Shown one piece after another: positions 14,796 through 22,649 of a stretch of DNA of 64,000 nucleotides (position 1 is the stretch's first letter; the number at the start of each line of letters is the position of its first letter). The position numbers were made by a program, and so were the translations under genes. Location of the stretch: positions 62,001 through 126,000 of the forward strand of contig NZ_JAHLQJ010000013.1 in NCBI RefSeq assembly GCF_018919145.1, in the 5' to 3' direction. The DNA is from Paenibacillus brevis (GTDB taxonomy: Bacteria; Bacillota; Bacilli; Paenibacillales; Paenibacillaceae). The notes beneath the pieces were generated by a model. It ran no database searches, was not told the DNA's origin, and saw nothing but the letters and a program-made list of their open reading frames with translations.

Positions 14796-14831
14796 GCCAG
14801 AAGAAGGCTTATCACCCCCTTCTAGCCGGCC
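14793..14831. repeat. Inverted repeat next to the partial CRISPR repeat
   Basis: CCGGCCAGAAGAAGG and CCTTCTAGCCGGCC form an imperfect stem with a 10-base loop. In minus-strand RNA this hairpin sits immediately 5' of the repeat handle, in the position of the normal repeat stem-loop. As DNA it may also be a terminator relic. The remaining gap to 14998 shows no further gene. Confidence 0.5.
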
Positions 14832-14997
14832 AGACATTAAGGTCTGACCAACATGATTGTTACACCCATTCCTAAAAAACAAAATGAGATGTAGGTCAAC
14901 TTCATGTGGTCCACCATCCTTATTTAATTTTTTTGTTACATTTTAATATACTCTAATGTTATCCGTTAATGACTGTTGCTGGAGGTGGTGATATGTA

Positions 14998-15891
14998 GTG
15001 GCTAGAGAGAGAAGCCCAGAGCGGGACAAAGCAAAGCAAATGTGGTTAGAGAGCAGCGGGGAGATGAAGCTTAAGGACATCGCCGCTGCTCTTTCTGTTC
15101 CTGATAGTAGGGTCCGGAAGTGGAAGGCATTGGACAATTGGGACGTCATTCTCAATGGGAGCGCTCCACTTGAAGAGAAAGGGAGCGCTCCACATCGTGG
15201 CGCTCCCAAAGGGAATAAAAATGCTGTCGGTAATAAAGGGGGCGCTCCCCCGGGCAACCAGAACGCCAAGGGTAATCGTGGCGGTTCTGGCGGTCCGCCA
15301 GGAAACAAGAAGGCTGTCACTACCGGCGAGTATGAAACTATCTGGATGGATGCCCTGGAAGAAGATGAACAGGAACTGGTCGACCAGATTGATACGGATC
15401 CGGTTCAGCAGGCCGATGAGGCTATCAAACTGCTGACGATCCGGGAGCGGCGCATGCTGCAGCGGATATCTAAGCTTATGAGCGGATTGACTGAAAAGCA
15501 GAAGCGTGTCCTTAGCGAACTCAAGGCACTGAAGGATGTCATGATTGTTCACGATGAGAAATCCGGCGTTACAAAGTCGATTCCTGTCACCCGTACCGAA
15601 CTGGTCGAGTCTCAGATTGAAGAAACCGAGTACCGGGCCATCGACGATATCATAAAGCTGGAAGAGGCGCTGACACGTGTCCAGGACAAGAAACTGAAGG
15701 CGATCGAGTTGAAAAACAAGCTCATCGCCATCGATGAAGAGAAGCAAGTTCGGACGGCCATCTTACAAATTGAACTCCAGCAGCTTCAAGGGGGCGCGGG
15801 TGCAACGCAAAGTTGGACCGATGCGCTCAAGGAAATTGCAGAGCGGCGTAAAGTGAAACGTGCCGCTGCTGAGGTGAAATCCGATGGCTAA
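14998..15891 (+). CDS. terS: Terminase small subunit
   Basis: GTG start with GGAGGTGGTG upstream. A 297-residue protein with a helix-turn-helix at about 20-45 (MKLKDIAAALSVPDSRVRKW), as in PBSX/XtmA-type small subunits that recognise the packaging site. A low-complexity segment at about 65-105 contains GNKNAVGN, GNQNAKGN and GNKKAV repeats with a GAPxGN period, seen in related subunits. The long C-terminal coiled coil (about 120-275) would drive ring assembly and binding to TerL. Its stop overlaps the terL start by 8 bp. Confidence 0.9.
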   Translation: MARERSPERDKAKQMWLESSGEMKLKDIAAALSVPDSRVRKWKALDNWDVILNGSAPLEEKGSAPHRGAPKGNKNAVGNKGGAPPGNQNAKGNRGGSGGPPGNKKAVTTGEYETIWMDALEEDEQELVDQIDTDPVQQADEAIKLLTIRERRMLQRISKLMSGLTEKQKRVLSELKALKDVMIVHDEKSGVTKSIPVTRTELVESQIEETEYRAIDDIIKLEEALTRVQDKKLKAIELKNKLIAIDEEKQVRTAILQIELQQLQGGAGATQSWTDALKEIAERRKVKRAAAEVKSDG

Positions 15892-17311
15892 GCCGTATAA
15901 TACAGTTTCGACTCTGGAAATTCTGCTTGATCTGTACTGGGATGATCCCATCGCTTTTGCTGAGGATATGCTTGGATTGGATCCGGACGAATGGCAAAGA
16001 GAAGTTATGATGGATGTGGCACAATATCCGCTTACCAGCGTACGTTCTGGACAAGGGGTCGGTAAAACGGGGGTTGAGGCCGCGCTGGTTATTTGGTTCC
16101 TATGCTGTCGCCCAAATCCTCGCGTCGTTTGCACAGCACCGACAAAGCAGCAGCTCAATGACGTATTGTGGGCTGAGGTTGCCAAGTGGTTGGAGAGTAG
16201 TATGGTGAAGAATCTGCTCAAATGGACAAAGACAAAGGTCTATATGATCGGTCATGAGGAGCGCTGGTTCGCTACCGCCAGGACGGCAAACAAGCCAGAG
16301 AACATGCAGGGCTTTCACGAAGACCACATGCTGTTCGTCGTGGATGAAGCCTCAGGTGTCGCTGATCCGATTATGGAGGCTATTCTCGGTACGCTATCAG
16401 GCGAAGAAAATAAATTGTTAATGTGCGGGAACCCGACTCGAACGAGTGGGGTTTTTTATGATTCCCATAACCGTGACCGCAGTCGATTCCGGACACACCG
16501 AGTCGACAGCCGAAATAGTAAGCGGACCTCCAAAGCAAACATCCAAGTGCTCATCGACAAGTATGGCGTGGATAGCGATGTGGTACGCGTCCGAGTGTAT
16601 GGAGAATTCCCAAAAGCTGAGGCTGATGCATTTATCGCGTTAGAGTTGGCAGAACTGGCGGCCAGTGCAACGGTTCAACCCCGTGGTGATAGGCTGCATC
16701 TTGGTGTCGACGTTGCACGCTTTGGTGACGACGAAACCGTCATTGCCCCTCGCGTGGGCATGAAGGTATTCCCGTTGCTCACATACAACAAACAGGACAC
16801 AATGGCCACGGTAGGTCGTGTGGTGGCAGCGGGCAAGGAAATGCAGGCAGATAATCCTAACCTTCGCTTTGTTGAGATAAAAGTCGATGACAGCGGCGTT
16901 GGTGGCGGTGTAACGGATCGTCTAAATGAGGTCATAGTTGAGGAAGGCCTGACCGGATGGCGAGTGATTCCCGTCAACAACGGAAGTCGGGCGACGGACG
17001 ATGGCGAGGAGCACTACGAGAATCGTGGCACCGAAGCTTGGGCTATCATGAGAGATCTGCTGCAAGAAGCTTTTTCGAAGCATCTGCAGGGTGAACCGGT
17101 CAGCATTGAGCTTCCGCAGGATGATCGGTTGGTGACGCAACTGACACAGCGAAAATACCGGATGACCAGCAAAGGGAAGCTTGCGCTGGAGCGAAAGGAA
17201 GATATGAAGAAGCGCGGGCTTGACTCGCCGGACCGCGCCGACGCTGTCATTCTATCGTTCGTGACCGAACCGGAAATGGTATACAGTAATCAACGCCCTG
17301 CAGGCTGGTAA
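15884..17311 (+). CDS. terL: Terminase large subunit
   Basis: A 475-residue packaging motor that cuts the DNA concatemer and pumps it into the head. Walker A is in RSGQGVGKTG near residue 53; Walker B with catalytic Glu is LFVVDEASG near 150; a coupling motif follows in LLMCGNPTRTSG. The nuclease domain has GVDVARFGDDETV near 275, VDDSGVGGGV near 335 and a terminal DSPDRADAV near 450. Typical length and partner order (terS-terL-portal). An internal terminator-like hairpin lies in the CGNPTRTSG codons. Confidence 0.95.
   Translation: MAKPYNTVSTLEILLDLYWDDPIAFAEDMLGLDPDEWQREVMMDVAQYPLTSVRSGQGVGKTGVEAALVIWFLCCRPNPRVVCTAPTKQQLNDVLWAEVAKWLESSMVKNLLKWTKTKVYMIGHEERWFATARTANKPENMQGFHEDHMLFVVDEASGVADPIMEAILGTLSGEENKLLMCGNPTRTSGVFYDSHNRDRSRFRTHRVDSRNSKRTSKANIQVLIDKYGVDSDVVRVRVYGEFPKAEADAFIALELAELAASATVQPRGDRLHLGVDVARFGDDETVIAPRVGMKVFPLLTYNKQDTMATVGRVVAAGKEMQADNPNLRFVEIKVDDSGVGGGVTDRLNEVIVEEGLTGWRVIPVNNGSRATDDGEEHYENRGTEAWAIMRDLLQEAFSKHLQGEPVSIELPQDDRLVTQLTQRKYRMTSKGKLALERKEDMKKRGLDSPDRADAVILSFVTEPEMVYSNQRPAGW
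16431..16457 (+). terminator. Terminator-like hairpin within terL
   Basis: ACCCGACTCG pairs with CGAGTGGGGT around AA with a single mismatch, followed by six T's, all inside the coding sequence. This is the full layout of an intrinsic terminator. It may be a by-product of the conserved protein motif, or an attenuator of late transcription. Confidence 0.4.
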
Positions 17312-17343
17312 TCTGGTATACTAGTGGTCATGGAGGTGTGAAC

Positions 17344-17757
17344 GTGAAGCAAAGAATAGCCGTCGAACAACTCAAGGAATTGACCGGTCTGCAACAAGAA
17401 AAACTCAGAGAACTGTACTCTCCAAAGGAAGGCGATTGGTTCTATCGTTCTACTGATGGTGAGATTAACTTTTATGGTGGCGTAATGTATCATGATGATT
17501 CAGGTGTGGAATTGTTTGAGCCCGAAAAAATTGATTTGCCGCTTCTCAGTATCGGGCAGATGATTGAAATTATCGAAAGTCATTATGGTGGGCGTCTTGG
17601 GTCGTGGAACAAACAAGATAACGGCCAGCTATTGAGTACGTATTTTGTCGATGTTATATCCGGATCTTTATCCCACCGAAGCGAAACGCTATATACCGGC
17701 AGGGGACATCAAGAGTTCTCTGATGCGCTTTGGGCAATGATCAAAAAAATATTATAA
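17344..17757 (+). CDS. Hypothetical phage protein, 137 aa
   Basis: GTG 17344 lies 7 bases after GGAGG; the in-frame GTG 17338 is too close to it. An acidic protein with tyrosine- and leucine-rich beta segments (FYGGVMYHDDSGVELFEPEK). A terminator follows at once, so it is a separate accessory unit inserted between terL and portal. No recognised domain. Confidence 0.65.
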   Translation: MKQRIAVEQLKELTGLQQEKLRELYSPKEGDWFYRSTDGEINFYGGVMYHDDSGVELFEPEKIDLPLLSIGQMIEIIESHYGGRLGSWNKQDNGQLLSTYFVDVISGSLSHRSETLYTGRGHQEFSDALWAMIKKIL

Positions 17758-17766
17758 AGTAACTTG

Positions 17767-17792
17767 GTCGCTCAAATGAGCGGCTTTTTTAT
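17767..17792 (+). terminator. Intrinsic terminator
   Basis: GTCGCTC pairs with GAGCGGC around AAAT, followed by a T-rich run. It closes the accessory gene between terL and portal. Confidence 0.75.
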
Positions 17793-17810
17793 TTGCTTTG
17801 AAAGAAGGTG

Positions 17811-19319
17811 ATGAACCTGACAATCGTGTATACAGGACGCAGTTTCCCACCACCGCCCTTTGACCAGGAGATTAGCATGATGCAGTATTACCGGCTCCTT
17901 TACGATGGGGAGCACGCCGAGATATTTCCGCGGGCTCGGTCGGTTGCGAAGGAGCAACGGTTGGTCCGGAGGCGCGTTGGCGTGCGGTCATGGCGTCAGG
18001 TCGAGAAGGTGTTCAGCGCTGATAACCAGTATATCGTCGCTAACTTCAGCAGCCTAGTCGCCGAAGTTCCGGCGGATCTCCTGAACCGGTCACTTGGCAA
18101 TATCTCCGCAGACGTGGAGGAGGGGCCAGAGCTTGAATTTATTTCTTCCGTCGTGACGGACAGTAAGCCAAAAGAGAAGATCTGGGCAGCGGTCACGCAG
18201 CATCAGGTTGATGGTTTGGTTGCTTATCGAACGCGCCGGGATGAATCAGGTGGTGTTTGGTTTGAGTGGGTGCTAGCTGATAAGTATCTGCCGCACGAAG
18301 ACGGACGCGGGGCTGATATCGCCTGGGTTGAAGAGTGGGGCGAGAATGACCGAAAAGACCGATTCCTCCGGGTAGAGCGTCAGCGGATTGAACGGGATGG
18401 GGTAGCCATTCAACAGTTGGTATTCAAGATGGAGGGCGACAATGTTATTGATGAATTAGACATAGATGAATACGCCAGCAAGTACAAGCTGGATATTCCG
18501 GAAGATGAGGAATTATCCGGAGTAAATGAACTGCTTTGCGGAGCGATCACCAATGATGAAACTTTACTTCATCCACGCGGACGGTCAGCTCTTCGAAATA
18601 TTGACGGTCTGCAGGAGGAAATCAACTGGACCATAACGCGGGATAGTATTGTGTTTGAAAAGCATGGGAAACCAAAACTCGCAATTCCAAAGGGGCTATG
18701 GGATACCGTTGCCAATGACAACCTTAAGAATTATGGTGGTCGTTTCGTTCGTAATGCTGATCTCGAAGTGGTCAGCTACAACGAGAACAATGGGGCCGTA
18801 CCGATGTACATTACCTGGGACGCGAAGATACAACAGAGCTTCGAACACGTAACCCGGTTGATCAAGTATATGCTGGCGATCAGCAAGACCTCACCGCAGG
18901 CGGCCGGGTTGGAGGAAGGGAAGGGCGATTCCGGCGTGGCGCTTCTTTATCTATGGATTCAGTCGGTCATCAAGGCTGAGGCAATCAAGGACAAATTCGA
19001 TGCCGGCATAAAGGATGCGGTCCGGAAATGCATGCTTTTGGAAAACGCACTCGGATCCGGTAGCCTCAAGGTGGCGAATCCAGTGATCGAATGGGACGAC
19101 ATGCTGCCAAAGGCGGACAGCGAGAAGGACACGGAGGAAATCGAGAAGTATGCTGGCGGTGTTCAGTCGCTTGAGGCTACGGTACGCCGGATACATCCGG
19201 ACTGGTCGGAGAAGGCAATTGGGGAAGAAATCATAAAGATTCAGGAAGATCAAGCGTCAGCAGGGCGGTCAAATCCTCAATATACCCAACCGCCTCGGGT
19301 TGATCTGGGTGGTAGCTAA
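17811..19319 (+). CDS. Portal protein, SPP1 gp6 type
   Basis: A 502-residue portal that forms the DNA gate of the head. The N-terminus has FPPPPFDQEI and YYRLLYDGEH, the usual opening of SPP1-type portals; the central part includes NFSSLVAEVPADLL and the AGLEEGKGDSGVALLYLW region near 375. Start ATG 17811 is close to its ribosome site (AGAAGG); ATG 17878 is a later option but would drop the conserved start. The stop overlaps the next gene. The 50 C-terminal residues are disordered. Confidence 0.9.
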   Translation: MNLTIVYTGRSFPPPPFDQEISMMQYYRLLYDGEHAEIFPRARSVAKEQRLVRRRVGVRSWRQVEKVFSADNQYIVANFSSLVAEVPADLLNRSLGNISADVEEGPELEFISSVVTDSKPKEKIWAAVTQHQVDGLVAYRTRRDESGGVWFEWVLADKYLPHEDGRGADIAWVEEWGENDRKDRFLRVERQRIERDGVAIQQLVFKMEGDNVIDELDIDEYASKYKLDIPEDEELSGVNELLCGAITNDETLLHPRGRSALRNIDGLQEEINWTITRDSIVFEKHGKPKLAIPKGLWDTVANDNLKNYGGRFVRNADLEVVSYNENNGAVPMYITWDAKIQQSFEHVTRLIKYMLAISKTSPQAAGLEEGKGDSGVALLYLWIQSVIKAEAIKDKFDAGIKDAVRKCMLLENALGSGSLKVANPVIEWDDMLPKADSEKDTEEIEKYAGGVQSLEATVRRIHPDWSEKAIGEEIIKIQEDQASAGRSNPQYTQPPRVDLGGS

Positions 19320-20722
19320 TGGCGGACGCTGAGAAACTAATTGCCCTGTACACTCGGGCGGGAGAGCAGTTGCTGAAATTGATCCGATCGTTGGAGGAAG
19401 GAAGCTTCAGCCGCCGACGCAAGGAAAGGCTTTTTAAGGAAGTCGACGAGATACTGGCGAGCCTTACCGACGGGGCGGCGCAAAGCATGTCTCAATTGCT
19501 GGCTCAGTCCTATAAAGAAGGTGTTAGTGAAGCGGCTGACAGTATACGGGCACAGGGGATTCCAGAGGAACAGATCAATACCGTACTGGAGCCGCTTATT
19601 CATCAGCAGGCAGTTCAAGCCATTATGGACGATAGCTTTTTCCGGATCCTTGAAACGACGGACAACATGTCCCAAGATGCCAAGAGGCGAATTGAGGAAG
19701 TCGTTCGGACGGCGACGGAGCGGATGCTTACCGAAGGGATCAGTCGCCGACAGGCGACGAAGGAAGCCGTTGCCCGAATGACTGAGCAGGGAATCACTGG
19801 CATCGTAACCAGCAATGGTGTACGGATCCCGGCGGACAAGTACATGAACGGCGTAGTCCATTACAATCTCCGTAAAGCACACGTTACTGGTACTGAGAAT
19901 ACGGCCGTACAAAACGGTTATGATCTCGTATACGTGAACTACGTGGGCATCACCTGTGAGCATTGCGCCCGAAAGCAAGGCCGTGTGTACTCTCTTAGTG
20001 GAAACGATAAGCGCTGGCCTCATATGACAGATGAGTTTAAACCGCCTTACCACTCATACTGCGTACACAGCATGAGTGTCTGGATCGAGGAGTATCAGTC
20101 GCCGGAGGAGGTTGCTAGACTACTGGACATCTCTAACCGAATCGGTGAAGAAACTCGATCAGAACAGCACATTCGGCGCTACAAAGAAATGCAGGCTAAG
20201 AAGGCACAACTCAACGCTGACCGTAAGCAGTTCGACCGATATAGGAAGATTGTTCCTGAGACGCCTAAGACCTTTTCTGGGTTTCGGCGGATGAAGAATA
20301 GCGATTCAGAGCGATGGCACTTTACTCAGCTGGATTATCGTCGTCAGAAGAGGCTTATTGATCATCCGGAGTTGTCGCTTCCCAATGCTGAAAAAGCAAC
20401 TGCTGCTAATGCTAAATTCACCAAGTATTTGTTCAATCCCGACAATCCAACTGGATATGCAAAAGGTACTGCGTTTACCAGCCGTTTAGGGTATAATGCG
20501 AATAACTGGGAGGAACTACAGCAGCAGATCTTGCAGAGAGCTCCCTTATATCCTGCAACCCATAAGCTCACCGATCAATACGGCGAGAAGTGGGAGCAGA
20601 AGCAGGTTATCTATGGGCGGAATGGTCGGCCAGCAAATGTCGTAGTTGGATGGCGTGTAATGGACGGAACGAAATTAACGACGGCGTACATTAAGGAGGT
20701 TCGTACTGATGGAGAAGATTGA
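19319..20722 (+). CDS. MuF-type head protein with C-terminal DUF6883-like domain
   Basis: A 467-residue SPP1 gp7/MuF family protein that is packaged in the head and enters the cell with the DNA. Helical N-terminal part; the MuF core at about 175-250 has RKAHVTGTENTAVQNGYD and a zinc-like motif CEHCARKQG...HSYC. After a linker, residues about 356-467 match DUF6883: LPNAEKATAANAKFTKYLFN, then a GxxKGxxFxxxLGY pattern and LTTAYIKEV near the end. DUF6883 domains are seen as toxin-like modules, so this may be a phage-delivered polymorphic toxin. DUF6883 identity is recalled from pattern. The next small gene is a candidate immunity partner. Confidence 0.8.
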   Translation: MADAEKLIALYTRAGEQLLKLIRSLEEGSFSRRRKERLFKEVDEILASLTDGAAQSMSQLLAQSYKEGVSEAADSIRAQGIPEEQINTVLEPLIHQQAVQAIMDDSFFRILETTDNMSQDAKRRIEEVVRTATERMLTEGISRRQATKEAVARMTEQGITGIVTSNGVRIPADKYMNGVVHYNLRKAHVTGTENTAVQNGYDLVYVNYVGITCEHCARKQGRVYSLSGNDKRWPHMTDEFKPPYHSYCVHSMSVWIEEYQSPEEVARLLDISNRIGEETRSEQHIRRYKEMQAKKAQLNADRKQFDRYRKIVPETPKTFSGFRRMKNSDSERWHFTQLDYRRQKRLIDHPELSLPNAEKATAANAKFTKYLFNPDNPTGYAKGTAFTSRLGYNANNWEELQQQILQRAPLYPATHKLTDQYGEKWEQKQVIYGRNGRPANVVVGWRVMDGTKLTTAYIKEVRTDGED

Positions 20723-20882
20723 ACAATATGATACTGTTCTGCTGAAAGATGGGCGAACCGGTTGCGCGGTTGAAGTTTTCGGCGATCAGGATGTCTTTGA
20801 GATTGATGTTGGATCATCCCCAGAGGATTGGGAGACGATTACCGTCAAGAGAAACGAAATCGAAAAGGTAACTAAGGAATAA
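20709..20882 (+). CDS. Small DUF4926-like protein, candidate immunity factor
   Basis: ATG 20709 overlaps the end of the MuF gene by 14 bp, with AAGGAGG upstream (20694-20700). The 57-residue product has the pattern YDTVLLKDGRTGCAVEV, then FEIDVG and a W-rich strand, an SH3-like beta barrel as in DUF4926. DUF4926 genes often sit next to DUF6883 genes, as here. It is followed by a terminator, so it is co-expressed only with the head protein. Immunity is inferred from pairing. Confidence 0.65.
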   Translation: MEKIEQYDTVLLKDGRTGCAVEVFGDQDVFEIDVGSSPEDWETITVKRNEIEKVTKE

Positions 20883-20910
20883 AACACTCTCGGATCTCGG
20901 GGGTGTTTTT
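20883..20910 (+). terminator. Intrinsic terminator
   Basis: AACACTC (20883-20889) pairs with GGGTGTT (20901-20907) and is followed by a T-run. It lies directly after the small partner gene. Confidence 0.65.
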
Positions 20911-20932
20911 GTTTTGCCGAAAGGAGCAGGGC

Positions 20933-21160
20933 ATGAAAGAAGGAGACGTTGTTGAAATTGTTCATCGATGTGGAAGACACATCCTCGGGGAAGAACCAGA
21001 AATTTATGAGATTGGCGAGCGACATACGATCCAAAGTGTAGTAAGAGCGAGAATAAGGGATAGCAACGGAAGATGCTTGATATCTGATGAACCTGCTCTG
21101 ATATTAAAGCAGGGTACAAACATGGCCGTGCCCATATCGGCGGTAAAATTGGTTTTGTGA
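20933..21160 (+). CDS. Hypothetical phage protein, 75 aa
   Basis: ATG 20933 follows AAAGGAGCAGG. A small beta-rich protein that begins with GDVVEIVHRCG, a pattern seen in SH3-like folds, and ends AVPISAVKLVL. It may be a second SH3-like accessory protein. It lies between terminators in the head region. Function unknown. Confidence 0.65.
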   Translation: MKEGDVVEIVHRCGRHILGEEPEIYEIGERHTIQSVVRARIRDSNGRCLISDEPALILKQGTNMAVPISAVKLVL

Positions 21161-21173
21161 GGAGGTGTTCTGC

Positions 21174-21404
21174 TTGAACGAGGTTCTTGAACGCCGCGCA
21201 AAGCGTGAAGGAAAAGTTACACCTAAAGCCTGTATTGAACATCTGATGCAGGCTATTGAGGCCGGTGGAGTAGAGACGGTTATTTTTGTAGCCAGATCTC
21301 CAGACGGAATTATTCACTCAGGCTGGAGCAAAACGCAGCATACGGAATTGCTTGGTTTGCTTGAGTGCGGCAAGAACCATGTTATATGTGAGATGTGTGA
21401 ATGA
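21174..21404 (+). CDS. Hypothetical phage protein, 76 aa
   Basis: TTG 21174 follows GGAGGTG. A small protein with an alpha-beta pattern (IEHLMQAIEAGGVETVIFVA) and two C-terminal cysteines. It resembles short proteins of unknown role near the head genes of Paenibacillus-type phages. A terminator follows at once. Confidence 0.6.
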   Translation: MNEVLERRAKREGKVTPKACIEHLMQAIEAGGVETVIFVARSPDGIIHSGWSKTQHTELLGLLECGKNHVICEMCE

Positions 21405-21405
21405 A

Positions 21406-21436
21406 GTCGTTCCTTCCCGGAGCGGCTTTTTCTTTT
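21406..21436 (+). terminator. Intrinsic terminator
   Basis: GTCGTTCC pairs with GGAGCGGC around TTCCC, followed by TTTTTCTTTT. It separates accessory genes from the scaffold-capsid operon. Confidence 0.75.
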
Positions 21437-21516
21437 GTCCATCCATCGTCATGACTTAAAACTGCCGATGAGACATATGGCTACCTGCGGCCTACAGCAG
21501 AGAAAGGATGATTAAA

Positions 21517-22224
21517 GTGAAGTTTCCAATGGAGAATAAACTCAATTTTCGTCTTCCCATAGATTTGCAATTGTTCGCAGACGGGGATGGCGGAGGCGGG
21601 ACCGGTGATCCGCAAACATTTACCGAGGAACAGGTCAAAGAACGCGAGAAAGCAGCCGCTTCTGCTGCTGCGGCCAAAGCAATTAAAGATAGATTTGGCG
21701 ATCTTGCGGACATGGACCTGAAGGAAGTGCGAGCTGCCATCGCGCTCAAGAAAAAAGCTGATGAGGATGCTGCAGCTGCTGCGGCCAAGTCCAAAAAGAA
21801 GGATGAGGATGCTAACGGAGCTGCTATCGCTCCGGAGGATGTAGAGAAGTTACTGGATGAGCGTCTGAAGGAGCGGGAGGAGGAGCAAGAAAAGAAATTG
21901 TTCCAGCGGGAACTGCGAGCTGATGTAAAGGTGCTTGCCTCGGAACTGGGCTTCGCTGACTTTGAGGATGCGTTGGCGTTAGCCGATTTTTCCAAGGTCA
22001 AGCGCAACGACAAGGGAGAACTCGAAGGCGTGAAGGAAGCGCTCGAGGAGTTGGCCCAAAAAAAACCGCATCTGCTGAAAGTGAAGCAGAGTGGAGGTCG
22101 GTTCGGTGCTGACATCGGTGGCAATACTTCCACAGCTAAGAAAGAACGTCTTGAGCAAATGAAGAAGTTGGCTCAGGGTGCAGGAACATCAGCGCCGGCG
22201 GCCAACGATCCATGGAAACGATAA
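21517..22224 (+). CDS. Capsid scaffolding protein
   Basis: A 235-residue, strongly charged, helical protein in the scaffold slot just before decoration and capsid genes. It directs prohead assembly and is then removed. The start region has PIDLQLFADGD, a peptide also seen at the capsid protein start; long alanine/lysine/glutamate helices fill residues 40-140, and the C-terminus is basic (KKERLEQMKKLA). GTG 21517 is 8 bases after AGAAAGGA, better placed than ATG 21508. Confidence 0.85.
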   Translation: MKFPMENKLNFRLPIDLQLFADGDGGGGTGDPQTFTEEQVKEREKAAASAAAAKAIKDRFGDLADMDLKEVRAAIALKKKADEDAAAAAAKSKKKDEDANGAAIAPEDVEKLLDERLKEREEEQEKKLFQRELRADVKVLASELGFADFEDALALADFSKVKRNDKGELEGVKEALEELAQKKPHLLKVKQSGGRFGADIGGNTSTAKKERLEQMKKLAQGAGTSAPAANDPWKR

Positions 22225-22239
22225 GGAGAGTGAATTCAA

Positions 22240-22614
22240 ATGAGATTACAACCGAGAGATCGCTTTGATGTTGAGGGTGATTATGAAATCCTGGCATCAC
22301 TCGAAGTGGTACGGGAAGTAACCAATGGTATCACGATTGATGCTACTGCTATCACAGCAGATGCAAATGGCGACAAGATCATCAAAAAGGGCATGCCATT
22401 ATCCAAACTGGCTTCAGGAAAATTCGTTCCTTATGATTCAGCCGGTACGGATGGTAGTGAGAACCCGACAGTAATCTTGAAGCGCACGGTTAACGTTAAG
22501 GACGGGGACCACGTTGTAGGTGGCTTTGAGGTGGCGAAGGTCATTGCTGCTCGGATCCCGGTAACTGTAGACGATACGTTGCGGGAAAAAATGCCTGGCA
22601 TTACCTTTGCATAA
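22240..22614 (+). CDS. Head decoration protein, gpD-like
   Basis: A 124-residue beta-rich protein between the scaffold and a gpE-type capsid protein, the order gpD-gpE of lambda-like heads. Its pattern (ADANGDKIIKKGMPLSKLASGKF) fits trimeric decoration proteins that brace the capsid lattice. ATG with GGAGAGTG upstream. Assigned from order and beta pattern. Confidence 0.75.
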   Translation: MRLQPRDRFDVEGDYEILASLEVVREVTNGITIDATAITADANGDKIIKKGMPLSKLASGKFVPYDSAGTDGSENPTVILKRTVNVKDGDHVVGGFEVAKVIAARIPVTVDDTLREKMPGITFA

Positions 22615-22649
22615 ATTTTCAATCTATTCTGAAAGGATGAACGCTCAAT

